Below, piece by piece: positions 32,851 through 43,785 of a stretch of DNA of 64,000 nucleotides. Under the pieces are notes generated by a model that had not been told where the DNA came from, searched no databases, and was given only the letters and a program-made list of their open reading frames with translations. Numbering within the stretch: position 1 is the first letter of the stretch; the number at the start of each line of letters is the position of its first letter. A program made the position numbers and the translations under genes. The stretch comes from Gautieria morchelliformis (lineage: Eukaryota; Basidiomycota; Agaricomycetes; Gomphales; Gomphaceae), in the NCBI GenBank assembly GCA_015179125.1, contig WHVA01000407.1, forward strand, positions 41,924-105,923, read 5' to 3'.

Positions 32851-34590
32851 TTAGGATTGGTCACGATCAGGCTCTCCGGCGGTGCTGTCCCTCCGATCGC
32901 GCGTGCGCACCACCTTTTGCCTCAATGCCTTCTCCCTGAGTTCACTTTCGATTTTTGTCAGGTCTTGTGTTGAATTTGAGCCGTGCTGGCACAAGAAAGA
33001 TTGTCAGAAGGCACAAGCAGAGAGGAACACGAGGAAAAGAGAACCTCACGTCATCATCACGACCCTCCCATCGGCTCTGCCTTCCGCCCGGTGCATTCCT
33101 CCCAACGTCTACTTCCATCCGATCAATGAGCCGCTTCGAACCCCCGCCTCGATCTCGGCCGCTGACATTCGATGCCACGCTCGGACTCCGTTTCATTCGC
33201 TTCATAGGACGTTCTTTGACCTCAGAGTCTGACGAACGAGATGGAGAACGACCACGTCTGCGGTAAGGCGACGAACGGCGGCGAACCCGACGACGAGCCC
33301 GATGCCGCGGCGGCGGCGAGCGAGAGCGGCGCATTTCAGGAGTGGGACTTCTGGCTCTTTCACGGGCCCGGTCCCAATCGCGATCTCTCGGAGGAGGCGA
33401 GCGGCTGCGACTCCGACTTATAGTTGGATTGCGGGCGCGTCCTCTTGCACGAGCGGGGGGCGTATAGCTTCGGGCACGAGCACGAGCACGGTCACGACGT
33501 GATAGAGAGTCTCTGCGAGGTGGGGTATCTCTTGGTCCTCTATGAGTATCTCTTGCTCCTCGGTGAGGTGGAGAATCTCTTAGTCCTCTGTGGGGTGGAG
33601 AATCTCTTGGCCCTCTATAAGGCGGAGTGTCTCTTGCTCTAGGGGGTGTCGGAGTCATGCTTGGCGTACGTCTTCTGCGTGGGGGTGGGGGCGGTGAGGC
33701 GCGTGTCATGGATCTACTGCGTGAACGCGAAGACCGAATCGGAGTATAGGAGCGGCGTCGGCGGGGAAGAGGGCTTCGGGAGTAGGATGGGGAGTGCTCG
33801 CGACGACGTGGTGGAGTACGAGATGGTCGGGGTGGGCGCTGAGGTTCACCAAGTTAGCTAAGAACTGGGAGATAAACCTGAACTTGACTGACTCCGCCTC
33901 TTCCACCCCAACCATTATCCCTTCCTCTTCTGTTTTCATCCCACCCACCCCGTCCGCGCCCTCTTCCTCTCCCACGTCCTCCGAAGCCCCCATCTCGATC
34001 ACGCTGTCCTCGTTCTCGCTCTCTAATCTCATCTAATCGTCTCCTTTCCCTTTCTTCGAGTACTTTCTCATCGCCTTTGTTTGCATTCCTCATCTCTGCT
34101 TTTTTCTCTTCTACAAAGCTACGGGGGATACCTGCAGGTGAATCCTGCGCTTCAAGTAATAATGTCCAGAGGGCTGTCATGAAAGTGGGTGTGGATGCCG
34201 TGAGGAAGCCAGTAAGATTAATTTGCATCTTTTTGGGGTCAGGGGTCTACGATGGTGTAAGTTCAATAAACGTGGATTAGCATAGTGGCAACTCACGGGC
34301 TTCGACTCATCCTCCAACAAACCCATCGCGTATTCGACGACAACTTCGTCTTCAAAACCCACCAGCTCAACAACCTTGTTCGTTATCCACGGCCTGATCA
34401 CTTGCAAGTTCACTTTGCGCATATCCACCTTTTCTTCGGTTAACATTTGAGTAGAGTGAAACGAGCCCTAACATACCTTCTTATCAAAAGTAGATGGAAA
34501 CTTCATCGTCTTAAGAAGCTTAGTTTCCTTATCCGAGAACCTGCGGTCTTGGTCCGTAGACGTGCCTTTGAAGAAACCTGCGTCTGCCAT
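32851..34590 (-). CDS. PWI-domain SR-related matrix protein, SRRM1/SRm160-like (512 aa)
   Basis: Minus-strand exons 34590-34477, 34428-34297, 34246-33878, 33838-33050 and 32985-32851, all phase 0, total 1539 nt. The N-terminus MADAGFFKGTSTDQD and the PWI domain (residues about 27-125: KVNLQVIRPWITNKVVELVG, MQINLTGFLTASTPTFM) match SRm160. Then come a charged REREREG-like stretch, Gly/Arg-rich GRGRGRGRGG, and a long RS/RP-rich region with degenerate RDTPPYRGP/RDSPPHRG repeats. The last exon gives DLTKIESELREKALRQKVVR. In other eukaryotes this family binds RNA and acts as a co-activator of splicing and 3'-end processing in nuclear speckles. Intron 3 is very short (39 nt) with a weak GTTTAT donor, yet it keeps the frame. 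It is divergent from the p24 gene with 71 bp between start codons. Confidence 0.92.
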
Positions 34591-34661
34591 GGTTGTTGAA
34601 CGTTGAACGTCGAACCGGGGGCAATTGAGACGCCGCTCATATCCAGCGCCCAAATCAAGTT
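34591..34661. promoter_or_regulatory. 71-bp divergent intergenic region between SRRM1-like and ERV25-like genes
   Basis: Only 71 bp separate the two start codons (34590 on minus, 34662 on plus). Both promoters must therefore overlap each other or the neighbouring coding sequence. No TATA box is seen. Confidence 0.6.
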
Positions 34662-35501
34662 ATGCGTCCACGACCAGGGCATGCCCTACGTTTACTGTTC
34701 CGCCTGTTGATCACCTCCCTCTTACTTCTTCCAGCTTCGGCAATAAAATTTACTCTCCAATCATATCGCTATCCTCCCGCAAAATGCATATGGAACACAG
34801 CCCACGACAACGCCCTCGTCATTGTTACAGCCATAGTTGGACCAGGTGATGACCAACGGGTCGACATAGATATTGTCGACTCGAGTCCACAGAAAAACAA
34901 ATATTTAAGCAAGAAAAACATCAAGGACGAGACTAGACTTGCCATTACCACTCACGCTGAAGGCGAGGTTGGCGTGTGCTTCAAGAATTATCTGGGAAAT
35001 CGTACGTGGCAGGAACTGACAATGTGGCACAGGGTATACGGGGCACTAATATGAAAGTTTAGATGTACCATCGCAGGACGCGCCAAATAAGAGCCGTGTC
35101 ATAGACCTTGATGTTGACATTGGAGCCGATGCTGTAGACTATAAGTCCGTCTTGCTTTATATCACACGACAAATATACAGACATCTAAGTAACTCTCAGT
35201 GCCATAGCCAACCAGGAGTCTCTCTCTGGGCTCGAGACGGAGATGCGCAAGCTTGAAGGGCTAGTGACGGAGATTGTTGGCGAGATGACCTATCTTAAGA
35301 AGCGTGAGGAGAAATTCACGAATACTAATGGTACTTCTTCTGTCTGCCTTCCCATCCTATTGCTGACGGTTGTCTGCAGAGTCGACACGGGACCGTGTGC
35401 AGTCTTTTGCATTATTTACTATATTCGCCCTGGTTGCACTTGGTGTCTGGCAGATCCTTCATTTACGTTCATTCTTCAAACGTAAATATCTCATCGATTG
35501 A
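34662..35501 (+). CDS. ERV25: p24-family cargo receptor, ERV25-like (224 aa)
   Basis: Exons 34662-35001, 35063-35144, 35200-35330 and 35380-35501 (675 nt). There is a signal peptide (LLFRLLITSLLLLPASA), then a GOLD domain starting IKFTLQSYRYPPAKCIW with the paired cysteine in GVCFKNYLGN. DYNAIANQESLSGLETEMRK begins the coiled coil, which runs to KKREEKFTNTN. The membrane helix is FALFTIFALVALGVWQIL, and the cytosolic tail LRSFFKRKYLID has the FF and basic signals used for COPII and COPI binding. These proteins cycle between ER and Golgi and help sort secretory cargo, in heteromers with other p24 members. YNAIANQESLSGLE resembles fungal Erv25 (p24-delta). The second intron uses a non-consensus GTCCGT donor, but frame and motif demand it. 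Confidence 0.92.
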
Positions 35502-35612
35502 ATGGATTGCAAATATCATTGCATGCCACATCAAAGAAGGATTCACGTTCTTGCGTTGGAGAAGTCGTCTGGATAACAAAGACGACTATTCACTTCTGGC
35601 TACCAGTCGAGT

Positions 35613-36631
35613 TCAATGGACGCGTTTTCTGCTTTCAGTTCGGATAATTGTATCCTGTCTACTCCAGTCTGCCAACTTCAGGAACTCAGCGAAGAGTAGT
35701 CCACGGGTCTGTCGAATTCTAGAAAATGGGTCTCGACGAGCTCCTTGACCAGTGGATCTAAGGCGACATGAAGGCGTCCCCATTTTGAATTCATGTCTGT
35801 GATACTGGTTGGGCTCACCTTTGCGATACACCAGTCCGTCTTCGTAGCCCCCTGCCCGCGCGTACGTGGCTCCATCTTGAAACTGTGTCCAAGTTCCATT
35901 CCAATTACGGTCAAGCGGCTTCATGAGCCTGCATCTGATTGTTTCCCTAACCAGGCCGTACTTTCTTAGATCCTCAGTGGTTAGTTGGCGAGCTTCCTCG
36001 ATCGGGAGATACTCTGGAAGCAGACATAGGTTCGTAAATCCTTCAAGAACCCATGCTGGGTTGTCATATTTTCTGCCGAATACGACCTTCTCAATCGGGG
36101 TAAGAGTTTTAGACAGATTTTGAATGGCCAGGCTTCGTGCCTGGGCCATGTCCCACATGGTAGCAAGTCGCAAAATGGACTGCCATTCAGCAGTTTCCCA
36201 TTTGTCTGTGAAGGTCTTATATTCCAAGGTTCTAGGTTTAAATAATTAGAAGAGGGCGACTCGGAGATGGATACTTGCAGCCTCACAATGGATAGAGAAG
36301 TGCAAGCAGCCGTTCAAAATCGATGCTCTTCACTTGTGGTATAATGATTGGGTCGGCATCTGTATATCCGTCTGTCTGCCTGGAACCAGGTGGCAGGGAA
36401 AACAACCCGCTAAAGAAAGGAGAATCGAGCTCGAACTTATATCGAGGTATCTTGAAGAGCACGTTTTCAACCTAGATCAAGCCACCGGGCCAAGTTGGGG
36501 TAAGTTTGGATTGAAAAATAAACTCAGATGCCCACCAAGAAAATGAGGCCGTCTTGAAGATAATAAACTTTATGGTGATTTGGAATCGCACCAGCATCAA
36601 TGTTGAATGGGCCTGCAGTTGCGCTGGCCAT
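35613..36631 (-). CDS. BTB/POZ-domain protein (about 299 aa)
   Basis: Minus-strand exons 36631-36536, 36471-36287 and 36231-35613 (900 nt). Exon 1 is MASATAGPFNIDAGAI to YYLQDGLIFL. Exon 2 carries the BTB core: VENVLFKIPRYKFELDSPFF, SGLFSLPPG, DADPIIIPQVKSIDFERLLA and LLYP. Exon 3 continues TLEYKTFTDKWETAEW, then SILRLATMWDMAQARSLAIQ and WVLEGFTNLCLLPEYLPIEE. This order is typical of the large agaricomycete BTB family, whose members are thought to mediate protein-protein contacts. The last about 60 residues are uncertain. The alternative frame KWGRLHVALDPLVKELVETH, ending near 35678, looks more protein-like, and a frameshift or unrecognised intron near 35810 may separate them. Confidence 0.82.
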
Positions 36632-36803
36632 ACTTGACGACGAAGGACGAGGAAGAGACAGATGGAGCCTAAGGCTCAAGGCTTATAGGGGTGCTGAATT
36701 CTCAGTTCGGTGCTCTCGAGCGGGCTTCTGCTGCTGCTGCAACACTTCAAGTGCACGTGCCACCCGAAGGGCACTGGCGCTAGGTCACGCATACCGAGCG
36801 CCC

Positions 36804-37661
36804 ATGTCCAAGTTAGTAACAATGACATTTCACATCCGTGCTGCCACTCCTAATGACATTGTAGGTCAAGCTTCAAGCTTCATTCCCTGTAAGACAAAAG
36901 GCTTACTTGTATTGCACTAGGATACGATTATACACTTGATCAAAGACTTGGTTAGTTGTGAGATACGTACGTGCTGCTCACATCACAATTGAGTTGTGAA
37001 TCAGGCTACATACGAAAGAGAACCTGATTCGGCAAGGGCCACTCCAGAACTCGTGAGTTTCTGTGCGGAGGATCTGCGCGATTTCTATTCACGTCGGTTG
37101 GTTTGTAGCTGCAGAAAAATCTCTTCGACACCCCGTATGCCCATGCGTTGCTGGCCGTGAGCGGTTCCTTAGCCCAGCCCGGAGAACCGGTTGCATTGGC
37201 TCTATACTTCTTTAATTTCTCAACATGGACGGGCAAGCCGGGACTTTTTGTGAGTACTTGAAGTCTTTATCACGGACCGCCTGGCACATCTACGTGTGAT
37301 AGTTGGAGGATCTCTATGTCACAGAGAGGTGTCGTAACCAGGGAATCGGTAAGGCTATGTTTGGAGAATTGGCCCATATTGCGCAGCAGAAGGTGAAATT
37401 ATTTCGAATGTTTGTGACAAGTCGTTGCTGATGTTGACCTGGAGCAGAATTGTGCCCGCTTAGATTGGGCTGTTCTCAAGGTGGGTCTACCTTCCATCAT
37501 AGGAGAGGCCAGGCTGACACCTAGGATCGTAGTGGAATGCGCCAAGCATTGCCTTCTACGAAGAGGTGCTGGGTGCAAAAGGCATGTCAGAGTGGCAGGG
37601 GATGCGCCTTGAAGGGGAGGGCATTTCGGCACTATCCAAGTTTCGAATGACAGCTAGCTAG
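36804..37661 (+). CDS. GNAT-family N-acetyltransferase, diamine acetyltransferase-like (173 aa)
   Basis: Seven small exons close in frame: 36804-36860, 36921-36950, 37005-37052, 37115-37249, 37303-37392, 37448-37480 and 37533-37661 (522 nt). FHIRAATPNDIDTIIHLIKD followed by LATYEREPDSARATPEL opens the fold. ALALYFFNFSTWTGKPGLFL and EDLYVTERCRNQGIGKAMFG give the acetyl-CoA loop (RxxGIGK). RLDWAVLKWNAPSIAFYEEV and LGA form the C-terminal strand, with the conserved WN..I.FYE pattern of spermidine/spermine and thialysine acetyltransferases. The likely reaction is acetyl transfer from acetyl-CoA to a small amine; the substrate is not determinable. The last splice must use the second AG (CGTAG at 37532) to keep WN in frame. 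It lies divergent from the BTB gene, with 172 bp between start codons. An upstream Met (36804) or Met7 (36822) could be used. Confidence 0.9.
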
Positions 37662-37829
37662 TCAGGCATAATACCATTAGAGTAGTGGGCAATAAACCAA
37701 CATGGCTGGTGGTGACTATACAGTTATGGCGGTTTTCAAAGTCCGCCCTTCCTCTACTGCTCACGGTACTAAAAAGTGCCTCAAAACTCACGAATACAGT
37801 AAGGACATCGGTGCCATATCATTACCTCC

Positions 37830-38477
37830 ATGGACCCGGCAAAGCTCGCAAAGCTCCAGGCGCAAGCAGCGAGCAACCGGATTGGTGCGTGGTTTGGCCA
37901 CTCGCAAGTTCTGGGAGTGTCGACCCGTGATTGTTTGCAGGCGGTAAAGGAACGGTTCGGCGTAAGATTGTTCGAAAAGCGAAGCCGTCGAATGCTCAGG
38001 ACGACAAGAAATTGCAGAGCTCTTTGAAAAAGCTTAATGTGCAGCCGATTCCTGGTGTCGAGGAGGTGAACATGTTCCGGGAAGACGGCAATGTACTGCA
38101 TTTTACTGCACCTAAAGGTACGTTATGCGTTTGAAGAGTAATGGTATCTGGGGACGAGCCACTGATTTGACGTGCCACTAGTGCATGCGGCGGTCCCTGC
38201 CAACACATTCGCCATCTACGGCACAGGGCATGTGAAGGAGCTGACCGAGCTTGTTCCCGGAATTCTGAACCAGCTTGGTCCTGACTCCCTAGCATCTCTT
38301 CGTAAGCTTGCGGAGAGCTACCAGGCCATCCAGCAGGGCCAACAGAGGCCAGGAGGGCCCAATGCCGGCACAACGGGTGGCGAGGATGATGACGATGACG
38401 ACGACGTGCCCGATTTAGTGGAAAACTTTGACGTGGAGGATGCTGCTGCCAAGGGAAAGCTTGAGGAGCTTAACTAG
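37830..38477 (+). CDS. EGD1: Nascent polypeptide-associated complex subunit beta (175 aa)
   Basis: Exons 37830-37884, 37941-38117 and 38182-38477 (528 nt). [20 protein letters not shown] is followed by [16 protein letters not shown], the ribosome-binding basic motif of NAC-beta. The NAC domain follows: [40 protein letters not shown] and [20 protein letters not shown]. An acidic tail ([20 protein letters not shown]) ends the protein. NAC-beta pairs with NAC-alpha at the ribosome exit tunnel and shields new chains from mistargeting. Length and order match fungal EGD1/BTF3. It lies 168 bp after the GNAT gene, in the same orientation. Confidence 0.96.
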
Positions 38478-38867
38478 TGGAGGAAATCTTTATCAGGGGT
38501 GAGATTGTGCTCGATGTGGGTTCATCATATTTATTGCAAAGAGTCCAGACTAAAAGCATTAACTTTATCATCTACGATCTTCGATCTTCGTTTCCTGCTG
38601 CAGTTTGTGTTATCTCTCTGTCTCCCACTGATCAACATGCCGTTTTCGCTTCCGCATTGCACTTGCAAAAAGACGATACATCAAAACATTATCGCTCGCT
38701 AGTACCGGTTGTATCGTCGAATATTTGTCATGTACCGGACTACAGCGTACCAGACAAGATGGAGTATTTTATACACCGACAAGCTACATGCAGATATTCC
38801 ATGGCAAAACTTCGTGAAAATAGGAAGTGAGTACATAAAACGAACAAGGGCGACGTCGTGGCGCAAG

Positions 38868-41800
38868 CTATACCTCGTTCCTGATGATGAGACTGAAGCA
38901 TGGCTCGCAGTAAGGTTTCTGGTCTCGCTGGAAAAATGCTGGATCGTCAAAAGGTTTCTGGCAGCCCTGTACCCGTCACAGATCAGGGTTGAATGTAATG
39001 AGTGGCGAATTCAGGTCACTCACCGCACACAAGAAGCATTCCCAGCACCACTTCCCACCGAGAGCTTCAACAGCTTGCATACCGTCCCTGATGCTCTTCT
39101 TACATCGTTTACATTTGGGATAGCGCAAACGCACATGGCACGCCTCGCAATACGGGTGGCCCTGGTACACAGTGAAGCCAACGTCGTCGTCCTGTGAGAC
39201 AACATCCGCTTCATAATTTATTCCTCCGTCCCTGCTGGGAATAGTTGGTGAGAGAAACGGATCACCACACTCGGCACAAAAAAAGTGTTGCTCGTGATAT
39301 GTCCGCTTCCCTAGCGCGGGGTCATCGAGCGTGATGAAACGCTCGTCAATAATAGGCGTCCGACAGTGGTAGCACTGCGGCGCAAATTTCTAAGAAAGGA
39401 ACGTGTTACAACGCGTCTTTGCGCAAACAGAAGAGATAAAGACCTCGTGGTAGTCAAGATGACAGTATGGCCTTCCGTCGTGTTCATAACTGCTAACGTG
39501 CTCAAGCAACTCGCCGCACACAGTGCACCTAGAAGCCAACAGCGCGGTTAGATTTATCGGAGTGAAAGCGACCAGCGTATGACTGCGCACTTGAAGCAGG
39601 CGGGATGCCACCGGCCTCCCATGGCACTGACAATTCTGCCAATGATACCTTTACTACATCCGTAACATATAAGACCCCTCCGTTTCTGGGGTGACGTATT
39701 AACTGAAGTTTGAAGCGTTCCCTCAAGGTCCGCGACGATGATGCCAGGTATAGAAGATGAAGATGAAGAAGAAGCCGATGAAAGTGCTGGCAACTCGGAA
39801 ACCGTGATAGTTGGTGTCGCTTCCGAGAATATTATGGAAGGTGCCTGAGGTGTATTTTCGATTGGTGATTCGGTCACATAGACTGAAGGCGCTGCAGAAA
39901 CAGCGATAGCTATCTCGGAGATGTTTATGGAAGATGGAGCAGTGATGGATATGGAAGGACCTGTAGCCATAGAACGCTGTGACATTTCGATATCGTCTTC
40001 GTCGTCATCGTCATCGTCATCGTCGTCGTCGTCCTCTTCGTCCTCGTCTTCGTCTGGGAAAATGATGGTGGGCACAGACTGTTTAGGAGGAAACTTTGAA
40101 GCCCTCGAGTCGAAAGGTGGTCGTTGAATTGAGGAGGCAGGTGGCGTATCGTCTAAGTCGATAATTGAGTGTGCTGGGGGGCGCACAACTGGAGACCTTG
40201 AACTCGGTCTGAATGGTGCCCGATTTCCACGTGGATCCACGCGTTCTGGAGGTTGTTTTGTTGTCACTTCTTCCTGCAATGACAGCGAGGCAAGCCTAAA
40301 GGCAAGAGACTGTGTCTGTCTTTGTCGAGGGGGACGTGAGAAGGAAGTCGATGGAGCTGGATGCGTAGGTCCCGAAGACGTGGGCTCCGACGGCTGTGGG
40401 TGTGAAGTCGTGGGGGGGTTTGTCCGGTCGATTTCGTGAACTACATGAAACTCCGAGACATTATTGCTCCCATTACTGTTCCAGCTGCTGCTCTGTGTCT
40501 GTCTTTGTCGAGGGGGGCGTGAGAAGGAAGTCGACGGAGCTGTATGCGTAGGTCCCGAAGATGTGGGCTCCGACGGCTGTGGGTGTGAAGTCGTGGGGGG
40601 GGTTGTCCGGTCGATTTCGTGAACTACATGAAGCTCTGAGACATTATTGCTCTCAATACCGTTCCAGCTGCTGCTCTGTGTCTGTCTTTGTCGAGGGGGG
40701 CGTGAGAAGGAAGTCGATGGAGCTGGATGCGTAGGTCCCAAAGATGTGGGCTCCGACGGCTGTGGGTGTGAGGTCGTGGGGGGGTTTGTGCGGTCAATTT
40801 CGTGAACTACATGAAGCTCCGAGACATTATTGCTCCCATTACCGTTCCAGCTGTTGCTCTGTATCTGTCTTTGTCGAGGAGGGGGTGCGAAGGAAGGCGA
40901 TGGTGCTGGATGCGTAGGTCCCGAAGACGTGGGCTCCGACGGCTGTGGGTGTGAAGTCGTGGGGGGGTTTGTCCGGTCGATTTCGTGAACTATATGAAGC
41001 TCCGAGACATTATTGCTTCCATTACTGTTCCAGCTGCTGCTCGGGGTGGGAAGCGTGGAACTTCGTTGTGGTGATGGTAGTCTATTTAATCCAGACTTTA
41101 TATCTTCAACATTGGGAGACTGAGTCGGCGAAAAGGGCAATGTGCGACGCGGCGTAGGGGGCGTGGCGGCAGGTGGTGAGCCTATGGAGTGACCTGGAGC
41201 AGGCGGTTGTGAGGAACGAGGAGATGCTTCACTAGGTGGTGAAGGAAGAGGTCTTTTGGAGGCAGTTGAGTCAGCCGTAAAAGTGGGAGAGGACTGTGCA
41301 CGGTACGAGCTATTGGGGATGGTCTCGGTGTATAGGACCGGCTTATGAGGCTGATGCTGAGTACTCGGAGGGTGGTGTTGCGGCTGGGCTTGGAATAAGC
41401 GTGTCTGAGACGATTGTGATATTTGGGTCACCGAGGACGAAGGCACGTGCGGGGCACTGGCTGGGTATGCAGGCTGGGACTCGACTCGTGGTCCATGAAC
41501 AGCTATCGAGGTCGGGGGCACTGAAGTTGCTCTCCGCCTTGCCAATCCTGTTTCCGGCCTAGGTTCTGGCAAGGGTCGGCTCGTCTTGTCAGGGGACTGG
41601 GAGCTTGCCCGTAAAGGGGGTACTACCGGACCAGCACCAGGTCGAGCTTGGGGGTATGATGGTGACGTGGTATATGAATAACCCTGGAGTGGAGGCCGAG
41701 GCTGATTGTATAACTGACTAGGCTGGGGAGCCGGTGCCGCTGCTGGTGCTGTGCGCGCAAATGTTGGGTGTGGCTGAGGAGCATATTGCAGATGAGGGGC

Positions 41801-42010
41801 GGCGGGTGGTTGGCTGAAATATTCTGGACGCGGCTGCCGATATTGGAAATGGCTTGGATATTGCTGGGAGAAACCACCAGACGTTTGGGGTTGGCCTGTC
41901 TGCGAATAGGGTGGCTGTTGAGGAGGATTCGGCTGGGGTGGCTGAAATCCTCGACTGTGTTGCAGTGGGTACTGATTCCGCGTTCCCTGCTGCTGATAAT
42001 AAGGGTTCAT
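38868..42010 (-). CDS. LIM-domain protein, paxillin-like (989 aa)
   Basis: Minus-strand exons 42010-39591, 39528-39444, 39389-39024 and 38966-38868 (2970 nt). The start is the ATG at 42010 (MNPYYQQQGTRNQYPL). About 780 residues of Pro/Ser/Gln-rich disordered sequence include a four-unit 61-aa repeat and an Asp/Glu run (about 40000-40055). Then come three LIM zinc fingers. LIM1 is CYGCSKGIIGRIVSAMGGRW, HPACFKCTVCGELLEHV and YCHLDYH. LIM2 is CYHCRTPIIDERF, FFCAECGDPF and PYCEACH. LIM3 is CKRCKKSIRDG, WCWECFLCAGCQKPF and YCEPC. The first splice uses donor GTGCGC inside LIM1, giving CFKCTVC; unspliced reading breaks the finger. The layout resembles yeast and fission-yeast paxillin-like Pxl1, which acts at polarity sites and the cytokinetic ring (role by analogy). 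Confidence 0.9.
40310..41041 (-). repeat. 183-bp in-frame tandem repeat, four units
   Basis: The CGAGACATTATTGCT-type block recurs at exact 183-bp steps (for example about 40458 and 40641). It encodes a 61-aa unit with WNxNGSNNVSELHVVHEIDR and TSHPQPSEPTSSGPTHPAPS. Copies are almost identical in DNA, so the array is young or homogenised. Confidence 0.92.
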
Positions 42011-42019
42011 CAATGGATA

Positions 42020-42515
42020 AGCTCACCGTCCTTGGCGTACTAATAAGTGGCAAGTACTGCGGCGTCGTAGGTACGACGAAACAAATACCACCAGGTCACG
42101 TGGGTTGCATTTCCATATGATACTCCACTTCGCTTACGCTAGATATAGAAATGCAACCAGTTATATCACCACTACTAAACTGGATGGACTACGCTAATAA
42201 GTATCTTCCTTGACGCACTCCTATACGTGGTTCCGAGTCTGCTCGAATGTTTTGGTATGTGAGCCGCTGACGAGCATCCTGTAAACTAATGCCGGGTAGT
42301 AGGATAAGTACTATAACAATGGGACCATGCATGTTCTTCAAGGAGCGGAAGTAGTGAGGTGTATTGCACACACATGACCGTGCACCATAATGCATATCCT
42401 TCAAAGTTCTTGACGGGCAATTAAATAACCAGGAAGGCTGAATGGCAATTTAATCAGAAAACAGCGCAGCATGGTGAAATGAAGAGCGTACCATCAGCCC
42501 AGACATCTGTCATCA
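42020..42515. other. Intergenic, no feature seen
   Basis: This is the LIM gene upstream region, ending at the 3' end of paralog C. I see no ORF worth keeping. Confidence 0.45.
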
Positions 42516-43420
42516 TCACCATTCCTGTTCCACAAAGGGAACAACCACGCTACCAAATGCCACTTCTAACGGGCCTTCGTCATCGTAGTGCTCATCATAC
42601 GCTTTGGATTCGTATCCATGGGATTGTGGGGTCTCGAAGCTTGGCTTCTTCCCCTTGTAAGACGCAGCGTCTCCCGCGTCCGATCCTTCCTCAACGCCTT
42701 TCGAATCGCTGTTCTCTGGTGGTGGCGGTTGGATATCAGTGTCAGTGCTCTCTCTGATCTTCTCCGGTGTATATGGGGTATGCCGTACACGTCGTGGACA
42801 CGGAAGTGATATTAACACAGCGACTTGGAGTCGGTCTATAGGTTCCTCGTCATCATGATCGTCTGGGGGCTGAACACCTGACAGCGCCTGTGTCGGAGCA
42901 AGCACTGAAATAGGCGGTTGCCCTGGCCGTGGTGGTCTGCGCTCGCCACCAAACATACGCGTGAAGAATGTAACTGGTCTATCTGAAGGTACAAGATACC
43001 GGGGGCGACTTGGTTTGGGTGTTGCACGTAATGCAGTTGCAGAAAGCGGCTGCAGCGCTGTCATTTCATCGCTGAACATGATTCCTGAATGTGACTCGCC
43101 ATGATGTCGCCCCACGTCCCTCCTTCGCTCTCGCTCAATACCTTCAAATCCCACAGCTTTGGTTTTGGACCTTTGGGACCGCCGCCGCCGCTACTGATTA
43201 TACCTTCTATGGGCCATGTAGGGTCATCATCTCCCTGGCTGTTGCGTCGCTCGAGAATATGTCGCCATACGATAATGCACACGATTACGGCCAGGAGCAG
43301 ACCCGTGATCAAGAATGCAGGAAGCAGCGGGGGCGTCGCTACTGGGGCTGGTATTGGGCTTGTTTGTTGCGCAAAGTTCGCATTCGTGGTCTCCGTTGCA
43401 GACGTAGATGATTCGGACAT
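42516..43420 (-). CDS. Single-pass membrane protein of an unknown family, paralog C (284 aa)
   Basis: Minus-strand exons 43420-43100 and 43049-42516 (855 nt). The Thr/Ser/Pro N-terminus is followed by helix LLPAFLITGLLLAVIVCIIV and WRHILERR. Then PKPKLWDLKV and GTWGDIM end exon 1. The intron 43050-43099 (50 nt) begins GCGAGT and ends CTGCAG, a GC-AG intron at the same codon and phase as the GT-AG introns of A and B. Exon 2 opens PLSATALRATPKP. The C-terminal region has IDRLQVAVLISLPCP and ends PLEVAFGSVVVPFVE. Without splicing the frame stops soon after exon 1 (AMK then stop), so the intron is needed. Function unknown. The three paralogs lie within 16.3 kb in orientations minus, plus, minus. 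Confidence 0.75.
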
Positions 43421-43785
43421 AATGTCGGATGGCTCCCGGCCTCTGCGTCTGTGTAGGAGGGAGGCTATGTCCTATACGCCGCTGCGCTCGTCACCAGCTC
43501 ATGGGAAAGAGGATGCGGATTGGTGAATGAGACATGGTCATCCAGCACCCCGGGGCTAATCTTGGCACTAGCCCACGGGTGAGAATAGAACTCGGTCGTG
43601 GCAATCATTAGCCTATCATCGCCATATGACAGCCAGCGCAATTCACAGGTCGGCTAGGGTCGGCCAAATCCGAGAAGGTCCTTCCGGCTGGCTGTTCACA
43701 CGCCGATCACAGTATATACGGATATTTATGGGGTAGTACACCTAATTTACATTTAAACGGACAGAAAGTACAAGGTTTATGCACT

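Noticed and set aside
35795..35825. 22-nt GT-AG intron in the BTB gene joining to the alternative C-terminal frame
   Set aside because: It would give a nicer tail but is far shorter than any other intron here; a frameshift is as likely.
39921..40127. Ser-rich plus-strand ORF opposite the LIM gene
   Set aside because: It is the antisense of the Asp/Glu codon run; no independent support.
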